From Paenibacillus thermotolerans (lineage in GTDB: Bacteria > Bacillota > Bacilli > Paenibacillales > YIM-B00363), in assembly GCF_028745515.1 (NCBI RefSeq), contig NZ_JAQZSG010000013.1, forward strand, positions 1 through 64,000: a stretch of 64,000 bases of DNA, read 5' to 3'. The notes under the pieces were generated by a model. It had not been told where the DNA came from and made no database searches. It saw only the letters and a list, made by a program, of their open reading frames with translations. A program made the position numbers and the translations under genes. Within the stretch, counting starts at the first letter, position 1, and each line of letters opens with the position of its first letter. Positions 25,109 through 32,130 of this stretch are shown here, one piece after another.

Positions 25109-25457
25109 CGGCTCTTTCTCGCATGAACTTGTCAAATTCATCATCATCCTCGATCACGTTCTTCATGAGTACGCCGTTAAGCGTCTTAATGACGACCGCG
25201 TAGGAGTTCACGTTCTTAAGGTACTGCTTCGCTGCCTCAACCTGCCGTTGCAAGCGAGGGTTCGTCGGATGGATCTCGACCATGCCGGTCTTCTCCATTG
25301 CCTGCCGCAGCACGTGATTCTCAGCCTTGAGGAAAGCGGCATCCAAGATCAGGCCGTCGACAAGGTCCGCCTTTTCCGGTTCCACTTTTGCGAATACCTC
25401 GCGCAACTTCGCGAGTTCTTTCTGGAACGCTTCATTTTTTTCCAAACTATTTTTCAC
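25095..25457 (-). CDS. P27-family terminase small subunit
   Basis: This is a 120-aa small terminase subunit that recognises packaging sites. After VKNSLEKNEAFQKELAKLRE comes ADLVDGLILDAAFLKAENHVLRQAMEKTG and a helix with RLQRQVEAAKQYLKNVNSYA, typical of P27. I infer the GTG at 25457; the long frame to 25517 starts with a weak TTG. It overlaps the large-subunit gene. A second, different small-subunit-like gene lies at 26573-27310. Confidence 0.8.
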   Translation of the reverse strand: MKNSLEKNEAFQKELAKLREVFAKVEPEKADLVDGLILDAAFLKAENHVLRQAMEKTGMVEIHPTNPRLQRQVEAAKQYLKNVNSYAVVIKTLNGVLMKNVIEDDDEFDKFMRERAGAEA

Positions 25458-25582
25458 CTCACCGGATTTCAAATTTTTCGGCTCGTGCGAAAAAAGGGTC
25501 CCCAGTACGGTTATCAATAACGCTTTATCAGACTAAAGGGTGGGGGGTGGCCCGCGACATTCCCAATCGCTTGGGAATACCC

Positions 25583-25876
25583 CTATTTCATTAATGCGTG
25601 CCCATTTTTCGAGGCCCAAGCATTGTACTCTCTCATTGATAGTTCCATGCGACGCTCATGAAGAATAAGTTGTTCTCTATTGGACTGAGCCATTGCTTCA
25701 TGAAACTTAATGGTGCCTTCGATTTGCATCCCAAGAAGCTTATGTTCATTAAACCAATGCTGCATCTGCTCTGCATAAAGCAGGTTCTCCTTGCAATCGT
25801 TGCAAGTAACACCGTCTTTTACAGGCCCTTTCCCTTCCCATGCTTTGTTGCACATTGTACAAAGAAATTTCGCCAC
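25583..25876 (-). CDS. Small zinc-ribbon protein
   Basis: This 97-aa protein has CTMCNKAW and CNDCKEN, a two-knuckle zinc ribbon, followed by a helical tail (EQMQHWFNEHKLLGMQ...). It starts at a GTG with AGGTGA a few bases upstream; the GTG at 25885 is an alternative. It lies between the HNH gene and the terminase genes. The function is unknown. Confidence 0.6.
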   Translation of the reverse strand: MAKFLCTMCNKAWEGKGPVKDGVTCNDCKENLLYAEQMQHWFNEHKLLGMQIEGTIKFHEAMAQSNREQLILHERRMELSMREYNAWASKNGHALMK

Positions 25877-25885
25877 TAATGTCAC

Positions 25886-26569
25886 CTACTCCCGATATTG
25901 TTCGAACCACTTCTCAATGTATCCACGCCATTCATCCTTGCGGTACCGCCGATCCTCATCAGTTTCCAACCGCTGAAGGCAATCCTCTTTAGTGGACGCA
26001 CAGAACACCAACTCTGCCCCCAGTTCGCTGGCCAACCATTCGCGCTTGTGACGGTCTGCATATCCGCCAATAATCCATGCATTATTCCATTTTCCAAAGC
26101 GCGTCTTAATGTTGTCTATCAAATGATTATGAACAGCCGTTACATTTCCAAGGAGATTGTCCGGTTTGTCATAAAACGGAAGACCTGAGACTGCTTCATA
26201 TAATCGGTCCATATCAACAATCAGGTCACCACGACTCGCTTGCTGTTTTACCAGCTCCTGCTTCCCCGACAACGGTGGACCATAAACGATATATACTGCC
26301 TTCTTAGCTCTGTAACCAAAACGACTATGCTCCTCGTTATGGCACTCGCTACATATCAATTCCACAAGGTCCGGGTTTAAGCTGATGGTTTGATCGTGCA
26401 CATTCTCCGGCGTTAACTCTATTTTGTGGTGGCCAATGATGTCGATCGACCGTGGAATTAGCTTCCTGCACCTTTGGCACCGGTTACCCCGTTCAGCGAT
26501 AAGTCCTAATCGGAAGTTTCTCCATGGCTTAGATGCATAGAAGGATTGCAATACTGCGTATCGCGCCAA
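25886..26569 (-). CDS. HNH endonuclease fused to a P-loop kinase-like domain
   Basis: This 227-aa protein has two parts. Residues 1-85 are an HNH nuclease with zinc cysteines CQRC and CSEC, the IIGHHKIELTPEN core and CHNEEH. Residues 90-227 are an AAA/kinase-like domain with a P-loop variant YGPPLSGKQELV, a DMDRLYEAV segment and a basic C-terminal lid. Phage HNH proteins beside terminase support cos cleavage. The attached kinase-like domain is less usual. Confidence 0.82.
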   Translation of the reverse strand: MARYAVLQSFYASKPWRNFRLGLIAERGNRCQRCRKLIPRSIDIIGHHKIELTPENVHDQTISLNPDLVELICSECHNEEHSRFGYRAKKAVYIVYGPPLSGKQELVKQQASRGDLIVDMDRLYEAVSGLPFYDKPDNLLGNVTAVHNHLIDNIKTRFGKWNNAWIIGGYADRHKREWLASELGAELVFCASTKEDCLQRLETDEDRRYRKDEWRGYIEKWFEQYRE

Positions 26570-26572
26570 GCA

Positions 26573-27310
26573 TCACCACTCCTTTGCCGCAAGTGCCTTG
26601 TTCTCAAGCCGCAGCTTTTCGATGCGCAGTCGCGCTTCCTCTTCTGAGAGCTCCTTCATGCTGAGTTTCTGTTTCAGATCGATAAGCTTAGCCTTTTTGT
26701 CCTGGACACGAGTCAACGCATCCTCAATGTTCAGAATGCGTTCAAGAACCGGGTGCTTTTTGGTCTTCCGCTCGACCTCCATCATGACCGGTTCGATCAC
26801 CGGAACCATTGTAAGGTTGCCCTCAGCGTCAAACTCCGGAATATCCCCACGTTTCCGATGTCGGAATGGCTCGCTTGTCGTTTGGACCGACTCGCCGTCC
26901 CATCCATCTAGAATCTTGTTCCGAAGCTGCAGCATGCGGCGCTCGCGGATCTCCAGCAGCCGGATTTCATTGTTGATCTGGCCGATCGGGTCTGTATCAA
27001 CTTCGAAGAGTAGCATTCGTTCGACCCACTCCAACGAATCCTCCCAAATAACTGCGTAGCTCCCATTCTTGAAGGCATTCTTGTTTCCCTTAGGAGCTCC
27101 CTTGCCTTTCGCATTCTTGTTTCCTTTCGGTGCCCCTGGCTTTCGAGGACCCTCAGGAAGCTCGTCCCACTTATCTAAACACTTCCATTTTCGAACCATC
27201 GCACTAGAGACGTTCAGCGCCCTTCCAATGGCTGCTGGGGTTAAAGTACGCTTACTATCTAACCAGAGCTTCAGGGCCTTCTTTCGAAGTGGACTGCGCT
27301 CTCTCGACAT
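26573..27310 (-). CDS. PBSX-type terminase small subunit-like protein
   Basis: This 245-aa protein begins with an HTH region (RKKALKLWLDSKRTLTPAAI then LNVSSAMVRKWK), then a linker with two GAPKGNKNA repeats, and an acidic C-terminal oligomerisation part. This is the XtmA/phBC6A51 type of terminase small subunit. I use the ATG at 27310; the GTG at 27319 is too close to GGAGGTGG. It precedes HNH, zinc ribbon and P27-type genes, so the phage has two small-subunit candidates. Confidence 0.78.
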   Translation of the reverse strand: MSRERSPLRKKALKLWLDSKRTLTPAAIGRALNVSSAMVRKWKCLDKWDELPEGPRKPGAPKGNKNAKGKGAPKGNKNAFKNGSYAVIWEDSLEWVERMLLFEVDTDPIGQINNEIRLLEIRERRMLQLRNKILDGWDGESVQTTSEPFRHRKRGDIPEFDAEGNLTMVPVIEPVMMEVERKTKKHPVLERILNIEDALTRVQDKKAKLIDLKQKLSMKELSEEEARLRIEKLRLENKALAAKEW

Positions 27311-27450
27311 GCATTTCACCCACCTCCACGATAATTGTTTGTTCGGAACGCTTTTTAGACTTTGGAACGCTCATCGACTCCGGTTTTGCCTCTGAAATTC
27401 GCCTCGTTTTTGTCCCCGATTCCCCTAAAATATGGGTCTAGAGTGAACCA

Positions 27451-27466
27451 CAACATATATTCTGTT
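27451..27466. promoter_or_regulatory. Inverted repeat upstream of the late operon
   Basis: CAACA and TGTTG flank a six-base centre in the 227-base gap before the packaging genes. Such a site could be the target of the ArpU-like regulator or part of the late promoter; I see no confident -35/-10 pair. Confidence 0.3.
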
Positions 27467-27546
27467 GCACTCGTGGAAACAGGAAAATAATTGTCATTTC
27501 TAGGGCAGTTTTCGCTTTCAGAAAACGAGTGCGAAAGAGCACCTTT

Positions 27547-28113
27547 TTATGGGTAACTCAGTTCCAAAATTGCGGCATCCATCATGTCTTGAGTGAACCC
27601 AATATAGCGTAATGTGGTGGTTTCTTGGTCGTGATTGAACATGTCCATTAGTAACGCTAGGTTTCGCGGGTCCTGCCTGTACAGATGGTATCCCCATGTC
27701 TTTCTCATGGTGTGAGTCCCTATCTCTGTCAGACCAAAATGCCGAGCTGCCTGGTTTAACATTTTGTAAGCTGTGCTTCGGTCAATCGGTTGACTTCTGA
27801 GCTTGGACTTCTTTTTCGCTTGGCGGCTAGGGAACAAAAAGTCGCTATCGTTCATCTTGGCAATGTACTTGTCGAGGTCTGCTCGGATCGCAGGATGAAT
27901 AATAAACTTCTTTTCTTTCTTCGTTTTCTTTTCCCGTATGTAGACATGGGTTCCGCGAACCATACCTGCTCGCAGCTGCCGTAGATCAGACACCCGAAGG
28001 CCACTGTATATACCAAATGTGAAAAAGAGATAATTCCGAAGACTACGGACTTTTAAGTAATTTTTAAGCCCTTCAATGATGTTTGGATCTCTAATCGGCT
28101 GAACGAAGTTCAT
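27547..28113 (-). CDS. Small tyrosine recombinase (catalytic domain only)
   Basis: This 188-aa site-specific recombinase of the XerC/phage-integrase family has all the catalytic residues: Arg in SGLRVSDL, Lys in EKKTKKEKK, HTMRKT (HxxR), His in FNHDQ and Tyr in LRYIGF. The N-terminal arm-binding domain is missing. The start ATG at 28113 overlaps the previous stop (ATGA). It sits at the early/late boundary far from the att sites, so it is not the obvious integrase. Related short recombinases occur in this position in Firmicute phages. Confidence 0.85.
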   Translation of the reverse strand: MNFVQPIRDPNIIEGLKNYLKVRSLRNYLFFTFGIYSGLRVSDLRQLRAGMVRGTHVYIREKKTKKEKKFIIHPAIRADLDKYIAKMNDSDFLFPSRQAKKKSKLRSQPIDRSTAYKMLNQAARHFGLTEIGTHTMRKTWGYHLYRQDPRNLALLMDMFNHDQETTTLRYIGFTQDMMDAAILELSYP

Positions 28114-28415
28114 ACAGTATTCCACTCCGTCAAAATAACCCGATCTTTATGAATGGCTCCCCATGCCATTGCTTTTGGGATGTCTAAGTCTGACCTTCCA
28201 TAGCAGGTAACAAAGATCAATTCTTGTTCCTTTACCTGGATGATCCACCAAACCCCCGCTAAGTGAAGGTACTGCTTTTGCTTCGAATAGTCCCGTTCTC
28301 GAAGTTGAGATTGACACAAGTCTTGCAACTCTTGCCGACCAATCTTTTCTACTCGATCGCAGTACATTTCGTAAGCATGATCTGTCAGCTGGACACTAAG
28401 ATGTGCATGATCCAT
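28110..28415 (-). CDS. Phage protein of unknown function
   Basis: I do not recognise this 101-aa protein. It has a helical N-terminus (LTDHAYEMYCDRVEKIG), a Q-rich middle and a beta-rich C-terminal part (VWWIIQVKEQELIFVTCYG) resembling small RelE-like folds, but no catalytic signature. GGGAGAAT lies before the ATG. It is translationally coupled to the tyrosine recombinase. Confidence 0.6.
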   Translation of the reverse strand: MDHAHLSVQLTDHAYEMYCDRVEKIGRQELQDLCQSQLRERDYSKQKQYLHLAGVWWIIQVKEQELIFVTCYGRSDLDIPKAMAWGAIHKDRVILTEWNTV

Positions 28416-28714
28416 ATTCTCCCTTCCCCCTAATAATGACGATTGCTATTCCCTCCCGCTGGTGCTTTCTTCTACATGAAAAAAGGCCGCTCATTAAGAG
28501 CGACCCTTCCTCAACCCGTTACCTTATTTGATAAGCAACGGAAACTGTCAGCCTTCAAGAAGGCGGATCACTTTCCATTGTTTATCGATTAATCGTCGAT
28601 TCCTCGTACCGCACCATCGCAATACTGCTAAGGTTGTTGGTGCTTACCCTTTTTCAGGCCCTCCGTGGGACCATGGGCAACCTACAGCGCGGCCGAGTGC
28701 CTACTTGTGATAAG

Positions 28715-28772
28715 GGTACAGTAGACATTACCCGAGCAAATATTTCCATCTGCTCCATGCGTCTACTGTACC
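28715..28772. other. 12-bp inverted repeat in a gene-free stretch
   Basis: GGTACAGTAGAC (28715-28726) and GTCTACTGTACC (28761-28772) are perfect inverted copies with a 34-base spacer. The gap 28416-28826 has no gene I can support, only a weak hairpin near 28485-28505 and a 34-codon minus-strand frame without ribosome site. The repeat could be a protein-binding site, a recombination site or part of a small RNA. Confidence 0.55.
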
Positions 28773-28826
28773 GCTCATTCACTTTCGTTTGAGTTCCACC
28801 TTTGTTCCGTATTACTCCCGTTTTTT

Positions 28827-29186
28827 TCATGTACTAAGTTGTCCACAGAACAAAAGCGTTTCTGCCAGAGTCTTGAGTCCGCTGTTTAACCTTCGATCTA
28901 CAGCGCTCTTACTCCATCCCCGGTTCGAAAAGTACTGGATCGTAGCCGTGTACACATTCCCCTGTATATACCGGTATTCGATGACCCTTTTTACTTCCTC
29001 ATCGAGAATGATCGAAACTGACCTTTCGATATCGCTGAGAATTGCCTTTAGCTCATCAGTAGCTTTATCGGGGAAAGACTCGACCTTTGCCTTAGCCTCC
29101 CTATATTGCTCCATATAAGCTTTCGTTTTTTCTATTTCATGTTCTGATGCTTCCGGAAACAACCCCAGTTGCTCCGCGTTCCCCAT
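28827..29186 (-). CDS. ArpU-family phage transcriptional regulator
   Basis: This 119-aa protein resembles ArpU/RinA-type activators of phage late genes, which have a sigma-region-4-like HTH. The N-terminus is helical (EIEKTKAYMEQYREAKAKVES). The C-terminus VYTATIQYFSNRGWSKSAVDRRLNSGLKTLAE is the likely HTH. The ATG at 29186 is chosen over GTG at 29198. Its place between early and late genes fits a late activator. Confidence 0.75.
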   Translation of the reverse strand: MGNAEQLGLFPEASEHEIEKTKAYMEQYREAKAKVESFPDKATDELKAILSDIERSVSIILDEEVKRVIEYRYIQGNVYTATIQYFSNRGWSKSAVDRRLNSGLKTLAETLLFCGQLST

Positions 29187-29229
29187 TCCCCTCACCATTC
29201 CCCTGTGTTAAAATAGGTGAGAGAACATT

Positions 29230-29276
29230 TGTTTCCCCCGCGCTCCGCCAAGAGTAAATGCGGGGGACTTTTTTAT
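29230..29276 (+). terminator. Plus-strand hairpin terminator in a minus-strand region
   Basis: TCCCCCGC and GCGGGGGA pair around an 18-base loop and CTTTTTTATTT follows on the plus strand. Flanking genes are all on the minus strand, so either it blocks antisense transcription or it ends a short plus-strand RNA. Confidence 0.55.
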
Positions 29277-29279
29277 TTC

Positions 29280-29411
29280 CTACTTGTAACCATTTTGCCT
29301 CGCCAATTTGCGCAAATTTCTCTCGTTAAGCAATTTCAGAGTTTCCACCAGGAAACCTCGACGAACTAAAAATAATTCTACAGGTCCGAGTTTTACGATT
29401 GGTTCGTACAT
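29280..29411 (-). CDS. Short phage protein, 43 aa
   Basis: This small gene has a strong ribosome site (GGGAGGAG, six bases before ATG 29411). The product starts MYEPIVKLGPVELFLV and ends in a basic helix with NERNLRKLARQNGYK. No family is recognised. It lies between the Gp37/Gp68-like gene and the ArpU-like gene. Confidence 0.55.
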   Translation of the reverse strand: MYEPIVKLGPVELFLVRRGFLVETLKLLNERNLRKLARQNGYK

Positions 29412-29439
29412 TTGGTACTCCTCCCATGTTCTTCATTAT

Positions 29440-30414
29440 TCAGTCCGGCATCTCATCCCATGTACGGCCGTCAAGCTCTCGGCCTGCCCTTTTCTTGCCG
29501 AGACGCGACATCCATGCGCCGCCCCTTTCCCGCCAATCATGTTCAACACCTCCACCGTGTTTCCCGTGGCCAGCTCCGAGTGTTTCACCATCTGGAGCGA
29601 GAATCCAATCGTGTCCGCAAAACTTGCTTTTATCCTCATTAGTGCGATCTAACCATTCACCCCACTGCTTGAAGAAGAAAGACACGCCAGCTGATTGGCA
29701 CTGATCCCTTAGCGATCTTGCCCAATCCGGATGCATTGGGCGTGCTCCCGGTCCGCTCTCGCCACCAGCGATGACCCAGTTGATGAGAGGTGTGGTCCAA
29801 TCTCGGGATGACTTCCATCCCAAATGAACACGGATATCGAGCGGCCCAAGCAAAGGTTCGCAGGAGAGAAAGCGGATGGCCGCCTGCGTTTTGTTGAGCA
29901 GATGAACACGCGCATCCGCCGCATCCTGGTTCTCCACGCTTACGCCGAGCCAGACGTTCGGGAGGAATGGTACATCTCCTTCTCGATGTTCTCCTTTGAT
30001 TATTAAGGCGAAAAATGGACGAGCCGGTGTGCCGAGATCACGCCAGTACCTACCTGACAACATCTCCATCATTCGCTGCGGCCGTTTCGTGAGGATCTGG
30101 TACGTATGCTGCGGGCTTTGGGCCATAATCTCAAATACGCTCCAGATGAAGTGATCGGGCACCTTTGGGTGGAACAGGTCGCTCATGCTGTTCACGAATA
30201 TTCGCCTCGGTCGCTTCCATCTCAGCGGTTCAATAAGCTTGTCTGGGCGAAGCGTGATGTCGAACCCATTCTCAAAATAATGCCCCGGAGTACCCCGCCA
30301 CCGCTCCGCGAATTTCAAAGCGTAGCAGTTTCGGCAGCCTTCGCTTACCTTCGAGCATCCCGTTACCGGGTTCCATGTGGCATCTGTCCATTCGATCTTG
30401 CTTTTATCGCTCAT
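29440..30414 (-). CDS. Phage Gp37/Gp68-family protein (DUF5131)
   Basis: This 324-aa protein is recognised by IEWTDATWNPVTGCSKVSEGCRNCYA with three closely spaced cysteines. Further family blocks are FVNSMSDLFHPKVPD, ILTKRPQRM, LPNVWLGVSVENQDAADAR and the GGESGPGARPMHPDWAR core. The cysteine pattern suggests an iron-sulfur (radical-SAM-like) site, but the family function is not settled. It occurs in many phages and mobile elements. Confidence 0.85.
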   Translation of the reverse strand: MSDKSKIEWTDATWNPVTGCSKVSEGCRNCYALKFAERWRGTPGHYFENGFDITLRPDKLIEPLRWKRPRRIFVNSMSDLFHPKVPDHFIWSVFEIMAQSPQHTYQILTKRPQRMMEMLSGRYWRDLGTPARPFFALIIKGEHREGDVPFLPNVWLGVSVENQDAADARVHLLNKTQAAIRFLSCEPLLGPLDIRVHLGWKSSRDWTTPLINWVIAGGESGPGARPMHPDWARSLRDQCQSAGVSFFFKQWGEWLDRTNEDKSKFCGHDWILAPDGETLGAGHGKHGGGVEHDWRERGGAWMSRLGKKRAGRELDGRTWDEMPD

Positions 30415-30463
30415 CCCTTCCCCCTCCTCTCGCGTACTTCAATATTCATTTTGATAAAAAAAG

Positions 30464-30640
30464 CTAATCCCCAATAATCCTTCCAAACTGCACCCGGTCC
30501 AGGTCGTTGACCTCGGCCGGACTTACCACGTAAGCCCGACCACTGATAATAACAATTTGCTCCTCTCCAACTCTTAGCTTCTTAAGGTCAGATACTAAAT
30601 TCTCGTAATTTTGGGCGTTTTGACTGACTTTGTTTAACAT
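30464..30640 (-). CDS. Small phage protein, unknown
   Basis: This 58-aa protein starts at ATG 30640 (MLNKVSQNAQNYENLVSDL) with GGAGG seven bases upstream. It has a helical N-terminus and a short beta part (EEQIVIISGRAYVVSPAE). No family is recognised. Confidence 0.5.
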   Translation of the reverse strand: MLNKVSQNAQNYENLVSDLKKLRVGEEQIVIISGRAYVVSPAEVNDLDRVQFGRIIGD

Positions 30641-30659
30641 GTATCCTCCGTATTTTATT

Positions 30660-30917
30660 TCAGACGGCTTCAGCTGCATCTGCCTCAGCTACTGCCTCCA
30701 CTGCCAAGTGATTGTTACTACGCCTGTTCTCCCTTTCGCTTTCACAAACCAATGCCAGTTTCCGACCGTATTCTTGTATCTCCGAACCGATAGGGCATTC
30801 CTTTAAACAATAAGCGTCGGCCCTAGGGAAAGAACCACGTTGAATTCGTTCCTTGCACCCCTTGCAGTTCCCATCCACTAATCGATCAATCTGGTGTAAA
30901 ACTTCAAGCCGATTCAT
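30660..30917 (-). CDS. Zinc-finger domain phage protein
   Basis: This 85-aa protein has a cysteine cluster CKGCKER...YCLKECPIG, the small phage zinc-finger type found beside replication genes in Firmicute phages. The start overlaps the upstream stop (ATGA). The tail is acidic (VEAVAEADAAEAV). Confidence 0.65.
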   Translation of the reverse strand: MNRLEVLHQIDRLVDGNCKGCKERIQRGSFPRADAYCLKECPIGSEIQEYGRKLALVCESERENRRSNNHLAVEAVAEADAAEAV

Positions 30918-31183
30918 CGTGCTGCTCGCCTTGATACCCAAGCAAAACCCCTCCCCTTCATTCCTGGGTCCTCAATCAAGTAGGAACTTCCTCTAGGCAA
31001 GTGCTCGCCTGTCTTTATCCATAACCTTCCGTAATCTGTATCAATGTACCGATATTCGGCCAATTTCGAGAGAGGGCTTACCATCAGTTTGATTCGGTCA
31101 ATAGAACGACCTGCCTTAACTATCGGCTTCAACGCGTTGTTTATCATCTGCAGCGCTTTTGATTCCGCCTGAATCGTCATCAT
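30914..31183 (-). CDS. Phage protein of unknown function
   Basis: This 89-aa protein has a helical N-terminus (ESKALQMINNALKPIVKAG) and a beta-rich end (YRYIDTDYGRLWIKTGEHLP). No family is recognised. It is translationally coupled to the zinc-finger gene. Confidence 0.5.
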   Translation of the reverse strand: MMTIQAESKALQMINNALKPIVKAGRSIDRIKLMVSPLSKLAEYRYIDTDYGRLWIKTGEHLPRGSSYLIEDPGMKGRGFAWVSRRAAR

Positions 31184-31188
31184 GAGAT

Positions 31189-32130
31189 TTATAGCCTCTC
31201 GCCCATTTTATTCATCAACCCAACAACAGCCTTTTTGTACTTCTCGTGCTCTTCAGGAGTAGCCGTTTTGATTTCATCAAGGGCTCCCAACAAATCTTGG
31301 AAACCTTTCACCAGCGATTCAAAGCAGTAAGTGAATTTGATCACCGGTTTGTTGTTCTGCTTAGCTACCTTCTCTCTAAGCTCGTTCAACTCTTTTTCAA
31401 TTTCATCAGGGACTTTCTCGATTACGGTTGTCGCCGGCACATCAATGGGCTTTTTGTTGAGTTCATCCTCGAGTTCCTTAACCGTTTTTTGAAGCTGCGC
31501 AAGATCCTTGCCCGATTTATCAAGTTCCTTCTTCAGACGATTTACCTCTTCGCCGTCACCGGAAGTTTCAGCTTCTTCAAGGTCGCGTTCTAATCGCCGA
31601 ACGCGTTCTTCATCGGATAAACTCTTCTTTTGTAAAGCCTCATAATTTTGTTCAATTTTTTGCCGCTCTTGGCGTTCTATTTCCGCTTTCTCTTTTTCTT
31701 CCTTCAGCTGCTTTTCAAGTATTTGTTTCTCCTTGATCGCTTGCTGCAGCTCCCTTGTCGACATGCTCTCTACATCGTGCTCTTCCACGAATTTTTCTCG
31801 CTCATGAGCCGGAATTCCGAGAAGTGCCACCGCTTGTGTGTAGCTCAAATTGCCAAGCGCTTGTGAATTTGTGGCATCGCCGAAGAGTGACATCTGGTCG
31901 TTCCCGTACTCCTGATAAATTTTCATAAGGTTGTTCGCGGTACTTTGAGAATAATCAACCGTTTCCTCAAGCCAATTCCCCCATTCGCCATGTGGTACCA
32001 TCGCCTTTGCTTCTACCAACCGGCGGCCAATCTCAATGCTAGCCTGCAAGAGGATCGATCTTGTTTGGTCCTTTATGGAATTAATCTCAGCTGCAATGAC
32101 AATAGGCGTTCTCGTCGTTAGTGCGTTCAT
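31189..32130 (-). CDS. DUF3102 coiled-coil protein
   Basis: This is a 313-aa protein. Residues 1-115 fit DUF3102 (ILLQASIEIGRRLVEAKAMV, then EWGNWLEETVDYSQSTANNLM). A long charged coiled coil follows (about residues 130-240). DUF3102 proteins occur in Gram-positive plasmids and phages, often by conjugation or replication genes. AGGAGG precedes the ATG, which overlaps the PcfJ stop. The function is unknown. Confidence 0.75.
   Translation of the reverse strand: MNALTTRTPIVIAAEINSIKDQTRSILLQASIEIGRRLVEAKAMVPHGEWGNWLEETVDYSQSTANNLMKIYQEYGNDQMSLFGDATNSQALGNLSYTQAVALLGIPAHEREKFVEEHDVESMSTRELQQAIKEKQILEKQLKEEKEKAEIERQERQKIEQNYEALQKKSLSDEERVRRLERDLEEAETSGDGEEVNRLKKELDKSGKDLAQLQKTVKELEDELNKKPIDVPATTVIEKVPDEIEKELNELREKVAKQNNKPVIKFTYCFESLVKGFQDLLGALDEIKTATPEEHEKYKKAVVGLMNKMGERL

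Noticed and set aside
28570-28760. 34-codon minus-strand open frame
   Set aside because: No ribosome site and no recognisable pattern.
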